The notes beneath the pieces were generated by a model that saw only the letters and a list, made by a program, of their open reading frames with translations, was not told the origin of the DNA and did no database searches. Of a stretch of DNA of 64,000 bases, positions 10,291-21,875 are shown piece by piece. A program made the translations under genes and the position numbers. The DNA is from Ascidia mentula (Eukaryota > Chordata > Ascidiacea > Phlebobranchia > Ascidiidae): NCBI GenBank assembly GCA_947561715.1, contig OX387202.1:248001-312000 (forward strand), written 5' to 3'. Positions within the stretch are counted from its first letter, which is position 1. Each line of letters begins with the position of its first letter.

Positions 10291-11116
10291 CAGGATGTCG
10301 ATTTATGCCTTTTTCAACGCCACGGTTCGAAACGGCAGGCGTGAATAAATTATGAGTTACCGATATGCAGTACCACGAACAGACGCTACTGTTATCTACA
10401 AAGTCCATAAATTGATTCACTGTAATAACTTAATTTATCCTAACAAATCGGTCACGCCAATCTTGCAACATTCACATCGATCTTACTAGTTTTCTTTTAT
10501 CGAAGATTGGACGCCAACGATTTTCCTATTGACATGTGTTTGACAATTTTTGCTGTACATGCTGGTGGCAAAAGTATTGAAGACGTTGGTGCCAGTATAA
10601 GTCGTTTAATTTCGAACCGCAAAAAATCAATTGAGGATTGATTCTCCTCAATTGACATTATTGAACAACAGCATTTAACGGTTACGTAGTGTTGAAAACT
10701 TAATGGCACCATCACCCCACAAAATAAATGTTTCTGTTTAGATTGCTAAATAAACGCAACAATTTTTTTGGAAAATATCCATGCAAAAACCAACCATCTC
10801 TTGCTTTGAGGTTCAGTAAACTAGCGCGTTAAACTAGCCATTTTGTCCAAACATGGAGTATTGTTAACGAACACGTGGCATTGTTACCAAACATGTTTCA
10901 TAGTTACGAAACTAGTACCTTTTCCGCCAATCGGACCTCAAAAGAGACATGGCCTACAACAACAAAAGTAATTGTTTTGTCGTTATTCCAACCTGTATTC
11001 TAAACCGATGTAAGTACAAAAATTCTGTAATCGAAATATTACGACATTTTCACCATCCGACAAGCTCGACAATTTTTCTCAAGATGTTCGACACGCAATA
11101 AAAAATCGACGCCCTG
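10291..11116. mobile_element. Non-autonomous hAT-type DNA transposon
   Basis: The ends are inverted repeats: left CAGGATGTCGATTT, right (reverse complement) CAGGGCGTCGATTT. They begin with the CAGG(G) seen in hAT elements. The element is flanked by CACACGTG (10283-10290) and AGCACGTG (11117-11124), which fit an 8-bp target duplication of CGCACGTG with one change each. The paralogous uninterrupted site, with GCACGTGG directly joined, is at about 25772-25780. The 826-bp interior has no transposase-like frame, so it would need an enzyme supplied in trans. Confidence 0.75.
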
Positions 11117-11142
11117 AGCACGTGGTTAAACCCCACAGCTTA

Positions 11143-11277
11143 AGCCGGTTCCACACTCACGCTTTGCGCCGGCGGATTCTTTGTTTGTTCCAATGTCCCG
11201 AGCGTACGCCCGCACGCCGGCGTATAATGAAACAAACAAAGAATCCGCCGGCGCAAAGCGTGAGTGTGGACCCGGCC
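11143..11277. mobile_element. 135-bp foldback MITE, PIF/Harbinger type
   Basis: Two inverted arms of about 48 bp face each other around a ~38-bp loop; from CCACACTCACGC inward they are perfect complements. The flanks are TTA on both sides (11140-11142 and 11278-11280). The paralogous locus has CCACAGC-TTA-GGTTTCTTCC with a single TTA (25796-25798), which is a clean empty site. A 3-bp TTA/TWA duplication is the hallmark of PIF/Harbinger elements. It is non-coding. Confidence 0.88.
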
Positions 11278-12140
11278 TTAGGTTTCTTCCATGTATTCTG
11301 GCTGTCCTTGGTTTCTCTCTCCTCTTTACGTAGAACTCGTATCTCTGTGTTTACGATAAAACACATCAGTTGTAAGTTTGAGTTTTCATGCCGGGTCAAA
11401 TTTCCTCGCAAAACCATTCATTTGTTTCTTATTGATTTCATGACTACTGAAGCCTCAACAACGTCAATTTTCACAACTATTCACTTACAATCAACAGCTA
11501 CGTCACGCTATTGTCACGTGATTGGACATTATTCTTTTCCAAGTTTGGCTGATTTTGCAAAAAAAAGGTTTTCTATGTTTGTTTGGTTCGCGACGTTTTT
11601 TCTTTTGGTTTCGAAGATATTTGGGGATGGAATGTTTTGAGTTGCATGCGTCAGTGTTTATACCGCAAACATTCGGAGAACAACTGTTGTTGGTAGTTCT
11701 AGTGAAAAGAAAATAGCACGAATGTGAGTTAAAGAAACAGCGTAAGTGTAACGGATAATTTGCCTTTCTCTTTACGTTCTCTCGCTTTGTGTTGTGTCTC
11801 GCGAGTTTTGCATTGTTACACAACACAGACCGCAGAATGAAGAGCAACTCTCCTCACTGTGACGAGAAAAGACACGTCACGAACACTCTGAGTTAATTGC
11901 CAGTGATGTTTTGAATAAACGTGGGTTTTCTTTGTTTATTTGTACAACGCACAATATTATTCCCTTACTTTTACATTTCCGTTAAACTTTCGGCTCCGCT
12001 TTTCGGATTATATTTGATATAAAGCGTTTTATAGTTTTTTGAAGTAAAACACCTATTTAGTAAAAAAAAACTGCGAGGTGCGCTTAATGTTGGTTGCCAC
12101 GCGACGAAATAGAAACAATGGAAGTTGAAAATTTGAAATC
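11278..12140. repeat. Host segment shared with 25796-25861 and 28237-29110
   Basis: Non-coding by inspection. It aligns with 25796-25861 and then, after the PLE insertion there, with 28237-29110, so it is one copy of the duplicated LRR-flank segment. It holds the uninterrupted PLE target GTAGAACTCGTAT at 11330-11342. Frames in it have no domain. Confidence 0.7.
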
Positions 12141-12148
12141 CCCAGTAC

Positions 12149-12625
12149 ATGATGTCCAGGAAAAGCAGTTGGAAGGAGTTAAACCCCGGTGTTTCCACTA
12201 CACGCGTTAACCGGACATACAACGTCGGTGATCCTTGCTATGAACTGTATTACGGACCACGACATGACAAAGACCCACGATGGGTTCCCGCACTGGTCAT
12301 CAAACGTTGCGGAAGTCGAAGTGTTCGGGTTAAAGTTGTTCCTCGAGGTCCGATATGGAGACGACATATTGACCAACTTCGACCCAGATATGCATCATCA
12401 CAAGATGACGAGCCAGGAGATGAACCAGCAGATCACCCAACATCACGCGATGTATCCGATGATGAAGAGTCCGGTCGTGCCGATACGCGCGACACGGTCA
12501 CCCCTGAGACTATCGTTAGTCCTGGCAATACTCATTCACCTGCGGCGCAGGAGTTGTCACACGGGGATAGTTTACCCCGGCGCTCGAAACGGCGTCCGAA
12601 GCCTCCAAAATATTATGGTTATTAG
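12149..12625 (+). pseudogene. Ty3/gypsy integrase C-terminus, 5'-truncated element
   Basis: The frame has VGDPCYELYYGPRHDKDPRW followed by VPALVIKRCGSRSVRVKVV and WRRHIDQLRPRY. This is the GPY/F-type C-terminal module of Ty3/gypsy (chromovirus-like) integrases and the WRRHxDQLRP signature, then an acidic/Ser-rich tail ending in RRSKRRPKPPKYYGY. The rest of pol and gag is absent upstream. The element belongs to a different gypsy family from the one at 4240-6318. The frame stops at 12623-12625, about 40 bp before the LTR. Confidence 0.85.
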
Positions 12626-12667
12626 TGTCATTTTGCGTTGTTCGATAACCCAATATTGGCGGGGAGG

Positions 12668-12898
12668 TGTTGTGTAATTGTATCATTATGTGTCCTAAAG
12701 TTGACCTAACGCAATGACGTTTTAGATTTGCCGTGCAATCAGCGTGTCTGGCAATGCGACATACGCCTGCGAAATTACTGCGCATTTCAGTATCTAATAA
12801 TTTCGTTCCAGGCGTTATGCGTGTTGGTTTTGGCTATAAAACCTGCGCACCCTTTTTTATCAATACACTTGAACTGTTTGCAGCTCAAGAATACAACA
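12668..12898 (+). mobile_element. Ty3/gypsy 3' LTR with TATA box
   Basis: It begins TGTTGTGT after the purine run GGCGGGGAGG and ends ATACAACA, giving TG...CA and an inverted 8-bp end with one mismatch. A TATAAAA lies at about 12835-12841, as expected in an LTR U3. Host sequence resumes with ATGTAAAGATCATATAACACC, matching 29150-29172. No 5' LTR is present in the window. Confidence 0.7.
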
Positions 12899-13369
12899 CT
12901 TTACATTCGCGATTTATCACTTAAAAATGTAAAGATCATATAACACCTAGAAACTGTGTTAAATTTAATAAAATATCAAAATCGGCTGATGTAACCACTA
13001 AGTAACATTAAACATAAGCAAAACGGCGTAAAACCGACACAAATTCTCAAAAAGTAACACAGAATTTGTGCTGCAATTTTGCGTAACAAGACTGACTTAA
13101 ATACTAACAAACCATTGTTTATTTGTTTTACATTATTTACATATTCCTAGTAATTTCTTGACGAAAAAATTGTATTGTGCCAAATGTTTCAAACAACAAC
13201 AAGATCACTGACGTCACAATTTCATGAGAAGAAACTTGCTGTGTTTATTTTTGACTTTTTAGTTTATGTTATTGCAAATCCACTCTGGTCATTTTACAAC
13301 AACATAATTAGATATTTACGACCATAACATGATCCTAAACCTCCAAGCTTAAGTTATTTTGTTGTTTAG
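12899..13369. other. Intron-like DNA before the terminal LRR exon
   Basis: AT-rich and non-coding. Its edges are shared with 29145-29224, but much of the middle is absent from that copy. It ends in a TTGTTGTTTAG acceptor at 13369. Confidence 0.45.
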
Positions 13370-13534
13370 ATGGAGTTTCTTGGTCTGTTCGAAAACCGTT
13401 TGACGGATGAAAGTGCTGAGTCATTGGCTGCATGTGTTCACAACATTGAGAAGTTGCATGCTTGGCATTGTGGCTTCACACAAGCAGGGAAGAGTCTCAT
13501 CAGATCAAAGTCGCGAGGAAGAGTTGACTTTTAA
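13370..13534 (+). CDS. Terminal LRR exon, copy B
   Basis: The exon follows an AG acceptor at 13368-13369. It encodes FENRLTDESAESLAACVHNI, then KLHAWHCGFTQAGKSL, one and a half ribonuclease-inhibitor-type leucine-rich repeats, and reaches TAA at 13532-13534. Its paralogue at 29225-29482 continues about 30 residues further, so the stop here may be premature. It lies about 4.3 kb downstream of the LRR exon at 8880 in the same orientation. The two may be exons of one NLR-type gene whose intron has taken in the hAT, Harbinger and gypsy insertions (inference). Confidence 0.6.
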   Translation: MEFLGLFENRLTDESAESLAACVHNIEKLHAWHCGFTQAGKSLIRSKSRGRVDF

Positions 13535-13884
13535 CTTTCCATTCTAGCTTGCTGTTCCTTAAGTTATTTCATATGAAACATTTGATTTACATTCAACTGA
13601 ATATCTCCACGCTACACCAGGTGATGCAATATTAACCAGGATTTCATGAGTGTTGGTCGTATAACCTTGAAACGTATAATTAAACCTGATTCCATTAAAA
13701 ACCTTTCTGTAATTTCATGTCAATATTGTTTTTGTTTTATCTTAATTCGTCATTTCCATGTTTTTTTTGTTTTGGCGGTTGTTGAGAAAACATGATAAAT
13801 AGAGGAAAGGAAAACGAATGACAGAATGACAATTATCATGTTGTTGTTTTTCCAGATTTATTCGTAGTTTGTTTTTGTTGATTA
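13535..13884. other. 3' flank of the LRR exon
   Basis: Non-coding and shared with 29483-29746. No strong AATAAA signal is obvious. The LINE 3' end abuts it at 13885. Confidence 0.45.
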
Positions 13885-15600
13885 CAGCGTGTATGGATTG
13901 TAGTCGTATAATCTGTACCTTTGGTTGTCATGCCAACCGATGTAGCGGTACAGAATAATTATCCCAATAATATTATGTGTGCTGATTCTTTTGCTGAATG
14001 AACAAAATTGTATTGTTTTGTGTGATATAAAATATTATGGAATAAATACGTGTTGAAAAACCGTGATGTCATCCCGTCATAATTAAGTTTAACCTCATTG
14101 AATTTTCGTTTACACACGAATTCCTTTGTTTTTCGGTTTGTTTATTGTTACGTCATAGTATGTTCTGCTTGATTAACTGCACGTGTTTAAAGCATAGAGC
14201 GAGGCGCATTGTGCGTTTGACCGATGTTGCCTTGATATTTTTTTACGCTACCACAGAACAGGACATGATTCACACATAAGGAAAAAGGGGGCAAAGCGAA
14301 AAAGATAAACAAACATGACAATTTACGTTGGACATTTCAGACAGTGAACGACAATTTAGTTTTATGCAATTAAAAAGTCCAGAAACATTGCTCAGAAAAT
14401 TAACACATTTCGTAAAGGTCGGGTTCGTTTCCGCGTACTTGCTCATGTAAATAGCATATCTTGCAGATAAGATCGCACAATTTAAAAACGTTTGCTTGGC
14501 ATATGAAAATGAATTCTAAATAGTTTTTCTGCATCTGTTAAATTTAGATTTCGTCGTATTCTATCGCTCTAAAATGAAATAACATCTTCCCAGTACACAA
14601 TGACAATGGGGCACGAACAAAAAAGATGACACACAGTTTCCATCTGCTTCTTGCAAAAAGAATGTAATTGCTTGTTGATTGTCACGGCATTAAGATTCAA
14701 TTTGGAAGCTTCTTAGTTTGGTTTCTATGGTTGACATGTAGACATGCTTATAAACAAGGGGCCATGGGGTATGTTCACTTAACCTTTATGTTTGAGAAGG
14801 TAATATATGTCTTTTGTTTTGTTTCGGGCATGCAAAGTCTGAATTATGGTATTGACATGGGAATTATGCGGTGGGACACACTCCATATCCCACTCGGGGG
14901 AAACGAAATCCGTATTATTGGGCGTTAAACCGCATTTTTTTTGCAATTGTATCGTATGCAAGATACTCTACGTTTGCGTTTAGTATTACCTCCAATCAAT
15001 TTTCGTTGCAAAACAGCCTTTCTATCATCTTCCAAGTTTCATTAACCTTGTCGTCGTGGAATTTTCTAAACCATTTTAAGTTTAGTGCAAGGAGGTAGTT
15101 TTCAACATCACTCACGGCAAGGCCGCCTTCGTCTACATCCAAACATATTGTCTCTCTTTTAACTCTTTCCCACTTCGACCCCCAAACAAATTTAAATATT
15201 GGTCGCTTGATTTTTGAAATAAGATCGTTGGTTAAGATTATCGGTAATACACTGAATTTCTACGTTAAAATTGGAATTACCAGAGATTTAATAATTGTTG
15301 TCTTTCCGAGTAGTGCCAAGCCTTTTAACGACCAGAGATTTAAAACCACTTGGATTTATTTAAGAGTGGGATTAAAGTTCCTGTTAACCATAACATTGTT
15401 GTCATTTGTTTTGATTGGTATTTCTACCCCAAGATATTTTATTAAGTTCTCGGGCAATGACAAACCTTCATTTTCCATTGATTTGAAACGTTCATTTTCA
15501 TTTACCTGTAAAAAAAGCGACGGACTTATTCATGTTTAATTTGCACCCTGACAATTCTCAAAACTCCTCTATTACTTTAAATACCTTATGAAAGTCGTCC

Positions 15601-16257
15601 TCATCTCCCTTTAAAAAAAACGATTGTATCATCTGCAAACATTGAGACTTTAAATTCGTGTTGGTTAATTTGAATGCCTTGAAAGTTGGCCTTTTTAAGT
15701 GCGCTCGCAAGACATTCTATGCATAAAACAAAAAGAGAAAGTGGATCTCCTACTCCACGTTTAATTGTGAACTCCGGCGACAAGTGGTTGTTGTTTACTA
15801 TAATACCGGTTGGTTGCTGGTAAAAGTATTTGATCCAGGATTTAATTTGACTGCCAAACCCAAATATTTTGAGTACCTCGTAGATGAAGTCCCAGCTTAT
15901 GGCATCAAATGCCTTGTATATGTCCAAGGACAGTATCGCACCAGGGATATTACGAAAATCTGCGAAATCGAATACGTCGAACAAAAGGCGAATGTTCGTA
16001 CCAATATTTCTACCGGGTAGAAAGCCGTTTTGACTGGGAGAAATTAGTTGGTTCAAAACCGATTTTAATCGCGTGTTTATGACTTTGGAGGCAATTTTAT
16101 TATCTACGTTCAGTAGTGTTATCGGCCTGTAACTTGCCGGTAGGAGAGAGTCTTTTTCAGGTTTTGGTATTAATGTTACCACCCCCTGCACTTGCGTGTT
16201 GGAGAGCGCTCCAGTTGTCGTTGTGTATTTCCAAGCTGCCATAAACATGTTTTTCAA
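15601..16257 (-). pseudogene. LINE reverse transcriptase domain, copy 1
   Basis: The 218-residue frame holds the non-LTR RT blocks in order: VVTLIPKPEKD and YRPITLLNVDNKI (fingers), SPSQNGFLPGR, LSLDIYKAFDAISW (motif A with the first catalytic Asp), KRGVGDPLSLFVL (motif B) and VSMFADDTIVFF (motif C, F-A-D-D). The block style fits the Tx1/L1 clade. The frame breaks just after motif C in an A-rich run near 15601. Only the RT centre is intact, so it is not an active element. Confidence 0.9.
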
Positions 16258-16593
16258 GTTACTCCAAAAGGTTAAATAAAATTCTGCAGGAAAACCATCT
16301 AATCCGGGTGATTTGATTTTTCTATTTGCATTAGCGCCGTGTAAAACTCTTTTTCCGTAATTTCTGCATTTAATTCAAAGGCTAATTGTTCATAATTTTG
16401 GTCGATCAAGGTATTCTAATTTACGAGCGGTGGCATTAATATCCAGATTGTTTGCGTTTTGCTTGTACAGCTCTTCATAAAAATTAACAAGATCAGACAA
16501 AATAAGCTTCTGGTCTGTTATGATCTCAATGTCCGACCTTAATTTATCGATGGTCTCTTTTGGTTTTGTCGCTTCTCTAAGTTTAAAACGTAT

Positions 16594-17142
16594 TTAGTTT
16601 TTTTCACCATCTTCTGACGACTGCGGTGTTAGTTTGGCGCACAAGAATTTTTTTAGTTTGTCCTTAAGTATTGACTCGGTTAGTAAACGTTCCTCTTCCC
16701 CCTTTTCAGCTAAAGTATCTTGCGCTCTCTTTATACGGTTTTCGAATTCATGTAGGGTTGCTAATCTGTTTCTTTTAGCGTTTGAGGCGTGACGAATTGT
16801 TTCCCCCCTAATCACGACTTTTAGTGTGTCCCACTTTGTATGTGGATTTGTATCATTTGGTGGATTTTCGCTTTCGAAGTTGGTGACTACTTTAACTATT
16901 TTCTCTCTATAATTAGAATCGTTAATCAAATCATGCTTATTTTGCGAAAAAAGCAACTACGCAGATGAACAATATACAAGGAAATAAAATGGCACGGGCA
17001 CCAATAAAACTATGAAGGTTGTCGAGTCAGGCGATTCTAATTCCCACAACTTAACTTTGTTAACACTGCTATGAGTTTCCTGCAAGAAGGCAATGTTACA
17101 TTTTCTAGTTCGAAAATATTGAAAAAACGATTTACGTTTCAT
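16594..17142 (-). pseudogene. LINE endonuclease start and RT linker, copy 1
   Basis: The minus frame 17142-16957 starts RTRKCNIAFLQETHSSVN, the FLQETH block of APE-type LINE endonucleases, and is cut off soon after. The next frame, 16956-16594, is a charged helical segment (KWDTLKVVIRGETIRHASNAKR, here abbreviated by its key residues W, K, I-R-G and R-H-A) that precedes the RT in this element. The endonuclease catalytic core seen in copy 3 is missing here. Confidence 0.75.
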
Positions 17143-17528
17143 TGTGTTGCTAAAACCACGTACATTTTGCGAAAATATGTTAAGAGCTTGTGTTTAAAAA
17201 ATTCCCTGTTGATATTCCTATGTTCGATTTACTCCGAGTTCCATGTCCCATTCGTATTCCATGCCGCAATCGCAACGGTAAGGACGACTGGGGCTAATTT
17301 GGTGTGCCGATATCTTTACAAGTACAACTAATTATTCTGCATTAATACATTCTATTTTTACATGCAATTTCCAATGGGGACTATATGAATATATTTTTTT
17401 TTAGTAATTTTGGTATCGTTGGAAAGATCAGCCTATGATCTGTATCGTGTGAAAAAATCATGGCGCTACCTCGTAAGGTGGCCGAGTAACGCGCGTTCAA
17501 ACTTTTGTTAACTGGCGATTTTTTTTTG

Positions 17529-17924
17529 TCAACTAACATCCCTCTGGTACTTATCAGCTACGTCTCTGTTATAGGACCTTTTGGTTGTTGCGGCGTTTCG
17601 GTGTGGTGTTTGGTTATTTTGTATTTGTGAACCTAAATCTGGGAAATCTTGTTTTCTAGCTGGACAGTTTGCTTGTTTGTGTCCTTTTCCTCCACAATAC
17701 TTGCAGGTAAAAATTTGCCCATGGTAGGTAACATTAAATTCGAAATTGTCAATTCTAATGTAGCTTGGTATCGGGTTTTCTTCTATGTCGTATAAATTCA
17801 TTTGAACCACTCTCATTCCGGTCAAGAGCCCTTCCTTATATTTTGGATGGGTAATTCTTTTGACCTTTCCATATTTCTTTGTTAGTTCGTCGACTAGGTA
17901 TTCGTTAGGAAATGGAATAGGCAC
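17529..17924 (-). pseudogene. LINE ORF1 fragment with CCHC zinc knuckle, copy 1
   Basis: The frame contains FTCKYCGGKGHKQANCPARK, a C-x2-C-x4-H-x4-C zinc knuckle typical of ORF1 RNA-binding proteins of LINEs, preceded by a conserved strand-rich segment (VRMNxYDIEENPIPSYIRID region). It ends at a stop near 17529. A matching but shorter piece, with the first Cys region altered, is at 21723-21502 in copy 2. Confidence 0.8.
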
Positions 17925-18412
17925 CCATCCGATCGCAACATTAATTTTGTCGCTTTCATACAGTCGGACATACTTAATATCAGCGTGTATGGATTGTAGT
18001 CGTATAATCTGTTGCTTTGGTTGTCATGCCAACCGATGTAGCAGTACAGAATAATTATCTCAGTAATATTTTGTGATTATTCTTTTGCTGAATGAACAAA
18101 ATTGTATTGTTTTGTGTGATATAAAATATTATGGAATACATACTTGTTTAAAAACTACGATGTCATCCCGTCATAATCCAGTTTAACCTCATTGAATTTT
18201 CGTTTACACACGAATTCCTTGGTTTTTCGGTTGTTTATTGTTACGTCATAGTATGTTCTGCATGGTTAACTGCAAGTGTTTCGAGCATAGAGCGAGGCGC
18301 ATCGTGCGTTTGACCGATGTTGCCTTGATATTTTTAACCAAACATGACAAATTACTTTCACACTTCAGACAGTAAACGACAATTTAGTTTTACGCAAGTC
18401 CAGAAACATTGT

Positions 18413-18739
18413 TCAGAAAATTAACACATTATGTATAGGTCCGATTTCCGCGTACTTGCTCATGTAAATAGCATATCTTGCAGATAAAATCCCACAATTT
18501 AAAAACAGTTTACTTGGCATATGAAAATGAATTCTAAATAGTTTTTCCGCATCTGTTAAATTTAGATTTCGTCGTATTCTATCGCTTAAAAATGAACTAA
18601 CATCTTCCCAGTACACAATGACAATGGGGCACGAACAAAAAAGATGACACACAGTTTCCATCTGCTTCTCACAAAAAACGCACATGTTGCTATGTATTTT
18701 CCCAAACAGAATGTAATTGCTTGTTGGTTGTCTCGGCAT
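18413..18739 (-). pseudogene. LINE ORF2 C-terminal zinc-finger-like region, copy 2
   Basis: The frame has SNMCVFCEKQMETVCHLFCS followed by CPIVIVYWEDV, i.e. a C-x2-C...H-x3-C arrangement followed by a W-E block, typical of the zf-RVT region at the end of ORF2 in many LINEs. The corresponding stretch of copy 1 (about 14395-14660) is frameshifted and partly deleted. Confidence 0.8.
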
Positions 18740-19691
18740 TGAGGTTCAATTTAATTTGGAAGCTTCTTAATTTGGTTTCTATGGTTTCTATGTAGACATG
18801 TTAATAAACAAGGGGCCATGGGGTATCTTCTCCTAACCTTTTGTCCCAGATATCTTGTGCTTTTGGTTTATTAGAGGGTTTATGTTTCAGAAGGTAATAT
18901 ATGTCTTTTGTTTAGTTCCGGGCATGCAACGTCTGAATTATGGTATTGACATGAGAATTTTGCGGTGGGACACACTCCATATCCCACTCGGGGGAAACGA
19001 AATCCGTATTATTGGGCGTTAAACCGCAATTTTTTTGCAATTGTATCTTATGCAAGATACTCTCCGTTTGCGTTTAGTATGTCTGTTTGAAATAAAATCA
19101 CCGCTTTAATAAATGCATCCATGTGACATTGAACCATAATGGACGATTGTTCGGTTGTGAACCTAGCGTTTAAAAAGCTTTTTGCAAGTTCCTGCAGTGG
19201 CTCGTAAATCGTAAGAGTAAAATTCGCTTTAACCGTGAAGACTCAACATTTGCATTTCCATTTAAAATTGCCTCCAACCAATTTTCGTTGCAAAACTGCT
19301 TTTCTATAACCTTCCAAGTTTCATTAACCTTGTCATCGTGGAGTTTTCTAAACCATTTTAAGTTTAGTGCAAGGAGGTAGTTTCCAATATCACCGAGTCC
19401 GCCTTCGTCTACATCCAAACATATTGTCTCTCTTTTAACTCTTTCCCACTTCGACCCCCAAACAAATTTAAATATTGGTCGCTTGATTTTTGAAATAGGA
19501 TCGTTGGTTAAGATTATCGGTATACACTGAATTTATACGTTAAAATTGGAATTACCAGAGATTTCATTATTATTGTCTTTCCGAGTATAGTGTCAAGCCT
19601 CTTGACGACCAGAGATTTAAAACCACTTGGATTTGTTTAAGAGTAGGATTAAAGTTTCTGTTTACCATAACAAACCTTCATTTTCCATTGA

Positions 19692-19931
19692 TTAGAAAGG
19701 TTCATTTTCATTTACCTGTAAAAAAGCGAAGAACTTACTCATGTTTAATTTGCACCCTGACAATTCTCCAAACTCCTCTATTACTTTAAATACCTTATGA
19801 ATGTCGTCCTCATCTCCCTCCAAAAAAAATATTATTTTGGTATGTTTTGGTATTAATGTTACCATCCCCTGCGCTTGCGTGTTAGAGAGCGCTCCAGTTG
19901 CCGTTGTATATTTCCAAGCTGCCATAAACAT
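19692..19931 (-). pseudogene. LINE RT with internal deletion, copy 2
   Basis: The frame begins like copy 1 (MFMAAWKYTTATGALSNT, VTLIPKHTK) but then passes directly to FFLEGDEDDIHKVFKVIEEF, which in copy 1 lies after the F-A-D-D motif. About 0.4 kb with motifs A, B and C is therefore missing, at about 19838-19850. The copy is certainly dead. Confidence 0.85.
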
Positions 19932-20264
19932 GTTTTCTAGTTACTCCAAAAGGTTAAATAAAATTCTGCAGGAAAACCATCTAATCCGGGAGATTCTTTT
20001 TTTGTCATTTGCATAAGCGCCGTGTAAATCTCTTTTTCCGTAATTTCTGCATCTAATTCGATGGCTAATTGATATAATTTTGGTAGATCATGGTTTGCTA
20101 TCTTACGAGCGGTGGCATTAATATCCAGATTGTTTGCGTTTTGCTTGTACAGCTCTTCATATTAATTAACAAGATCAGACAAAATAAGCTTCTGGTCTGT
20201 TATGATCCCATTGTCCGACCTTAATTTATCGATGGTTTCTTTTGGTTTTGTCGCTTCTCTAAGT

Positions 20265-20969
20265 TTAGATTGTTTCACCATCTTCGGTCCAACGTGATCT
20301 GCTTCTGACGATTGCGCTTTTAGTTTGGAGCACAAGAAATTCGTTTAATTTGTTCTTAAGTTGCGCTGACTCGGTTAGTAAACGTTCCTCTTCCCCCTTT
20401 TCAGCTAATGTATCTTGCGCTCTCTCTAACCGTTTTTCGAATTTATGTAGGGCTGCTAATCTGTTTCGTTGAGCGTTTGAGGCGTGACGAACTGTTTCCC
20501 CCCTAATCACGGCTTTTAGTGTGTCCCACCTTGTATGTGGATTTGTATCATTTGGGGGATTTTCGCGTTCGAAGTTGGTGACTACTTTAACTATTTTCTC
20601 TCTATAATTAGTATCGTTAATCAAATCATGCTTATTTTGCGAAAAAAAGCAACTACGCAGATGAACAATATACAAGGAAATAAAATGGCACGGGCACCAA
20701 TAAAACTACGAAGGTTGTCGAGTCAGTCGATTCTATTTCCCACAACTTGACTTTGTTAACACTGCTATGCGTTTCCTGCAAGAAGGCAATGTTACATTTT
20801 CTAGTTCGAAAATATTGAAAACCGATTTACGTTTCATTGTGTTGTTTAAACCACGTACATTTTGCGAAAAGATGTTGAGAGCTATGACTTGTGTTAAAAA
20901 ATTCTCCGTTGATATTCCTATGTTTGATTCACTCCGAGTTCCATGTCCCATTCGTATTCCATGCCACAA
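20265..20969 (-). pseudogene. LINE endonuclease start and RT linker, copy 2
   Basis: Minus frame 20969-20733 contains LNIFSQNVRGLNNTMKRK (endonuclease N-terminus, NVRGLNN) and stops just after the region equivalent to FLQETHSS. Frame 20675-20265 repeats the charged RT-linker segment of copy 1. The endonuclease core is deleted exactly as in copy 1, so the two share a common, already internally deleted, ancestor. Confidence 0.75.
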
Positions 20970-21501
20970 TCGCGACGGTAAGGACGACTGGGGTTAATTT
21001 GGCGTGCCGATATCTTTTTACACGTACAACTAATTATTCTGCATTTACAGATGCTATTTTTACATGCAATCCCCAACGGGGACTTAGGCACAACATTTAC
21101 GGGTTTCACAAGCACATTAAGAGAGTACCTTTGGCACTGCACGCATTCGAACATATCTCCGTGTTTGTTTGTTCACACAAGCTAATTGATTTGCTTTTCG
21201 GAATCTCCTCCGGGCTTCTTAGACTTCTCTTTCTCCTATTAACTTTAAGAGGAGTACTTGCTTGCAGTTCTCTTTTGTGTTGCTTGAATTTACCTCTTGT
21301 GGAGTTCTCTGGAGCCTCGGCGTTGGTTGCTGCGTATTTTGCAACCGTCTTATCAGCTACGTCTCTGTTATAGGACTTTTTGGTTGTTGCGGCGTTTCGG
21401 TGTGGTGTTTGGCTATTTTGTTTTTGTGAACCTAAATCTGGGAAATCTTGTTTTCTAGCTGGACAGTTTGCTTGTTTGTGTCCTTTTCCTCCACAATACT
21501 T

Positions 21502-21875
21502 TCAGGTAAAAATTTGCCCATGGTAGGTTACATAGAATTCGAAATTGTCCATTCTAATGTAGCTTGGTATCGGGTTTTCTTCTATTTCGTTTAAATTCAT
21601 TTTGACCACTCTCATTCCAGTCAAGAGCCCTTCCTTGTCTTTTCGATGGGTAATTCTTTGGACCTTTCCATGTTTCTTTGTTAGTTCGTCGACTAGGTAT
21701 TCGTTAGGAAATGGATTAGGCACCCATCCGATCGCAACATTAATTTTGTCGCTTTTATACAGTCGGACTTGATATCTTTGTTATTAGTCAGTATGCCATA
21801 AAGCTCATTAACATCTCCTCTGCTTGTACATGTAATGTCGAGGTTGTTTCCTCGCATGTCAGCTATACCAACCAA
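21502..21875 (-). pseudogene. LINE ORF1 N-terminal part, copy 2
   Basis: Two overlapping minus frames (21875-21693 and 21723-21502) give the ORF1 part before the zinc knuckle, with the segments DELTKKHGKVQRI and NPIPSYIRMDNFEFYVTYH as in copy 1. A frameshift near 21700 and loss of the first knuckle Cys context (CTTTCAGG in place of a Cys codon) show decay. Confidence 0.7.

Larger units (their letters stand above)
13885..17980 (-). mobile_element. LINE of Tx1/L1-like type, copy 1
   Basis: Read on the minus strand from 17980 to 13885, it has an ORF1 piece with a CCHC zinc knuckle (17924-17529), the start of an APE-type endonuclease (17142-16957), a linker/RT N-terminal region (16956-16594), a reverse transcriptase (16257-15601) and a degraded C-terminus with 3' UTR. 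The endonuclease is mostly deleted: the frame goes from LQETHSSVNKVKLWE almost directly to the RT linker. Several frameshifts separate the parts. The 3' end, starting CAGCGTGTATGG in plus orientation, is identical in position and flank to copy 3 at 29747, so the insertion predates the segmental duplication. The 5' end is truncated within ORF1. Confidence 0.85.

Noticed and set aside
11122-11640. 172-residue plus-strand frame crossing the Harbinger MITE
   Set aside because: It runs through both arms of a foldback element and shared non-coding host segment; no domain is visible.
20891-21373. 160-residue plus-strand frame
   Set aside because: It lies antisense to LINE ORF1/endonuclease sequence of copy 2 and has no independent domain.
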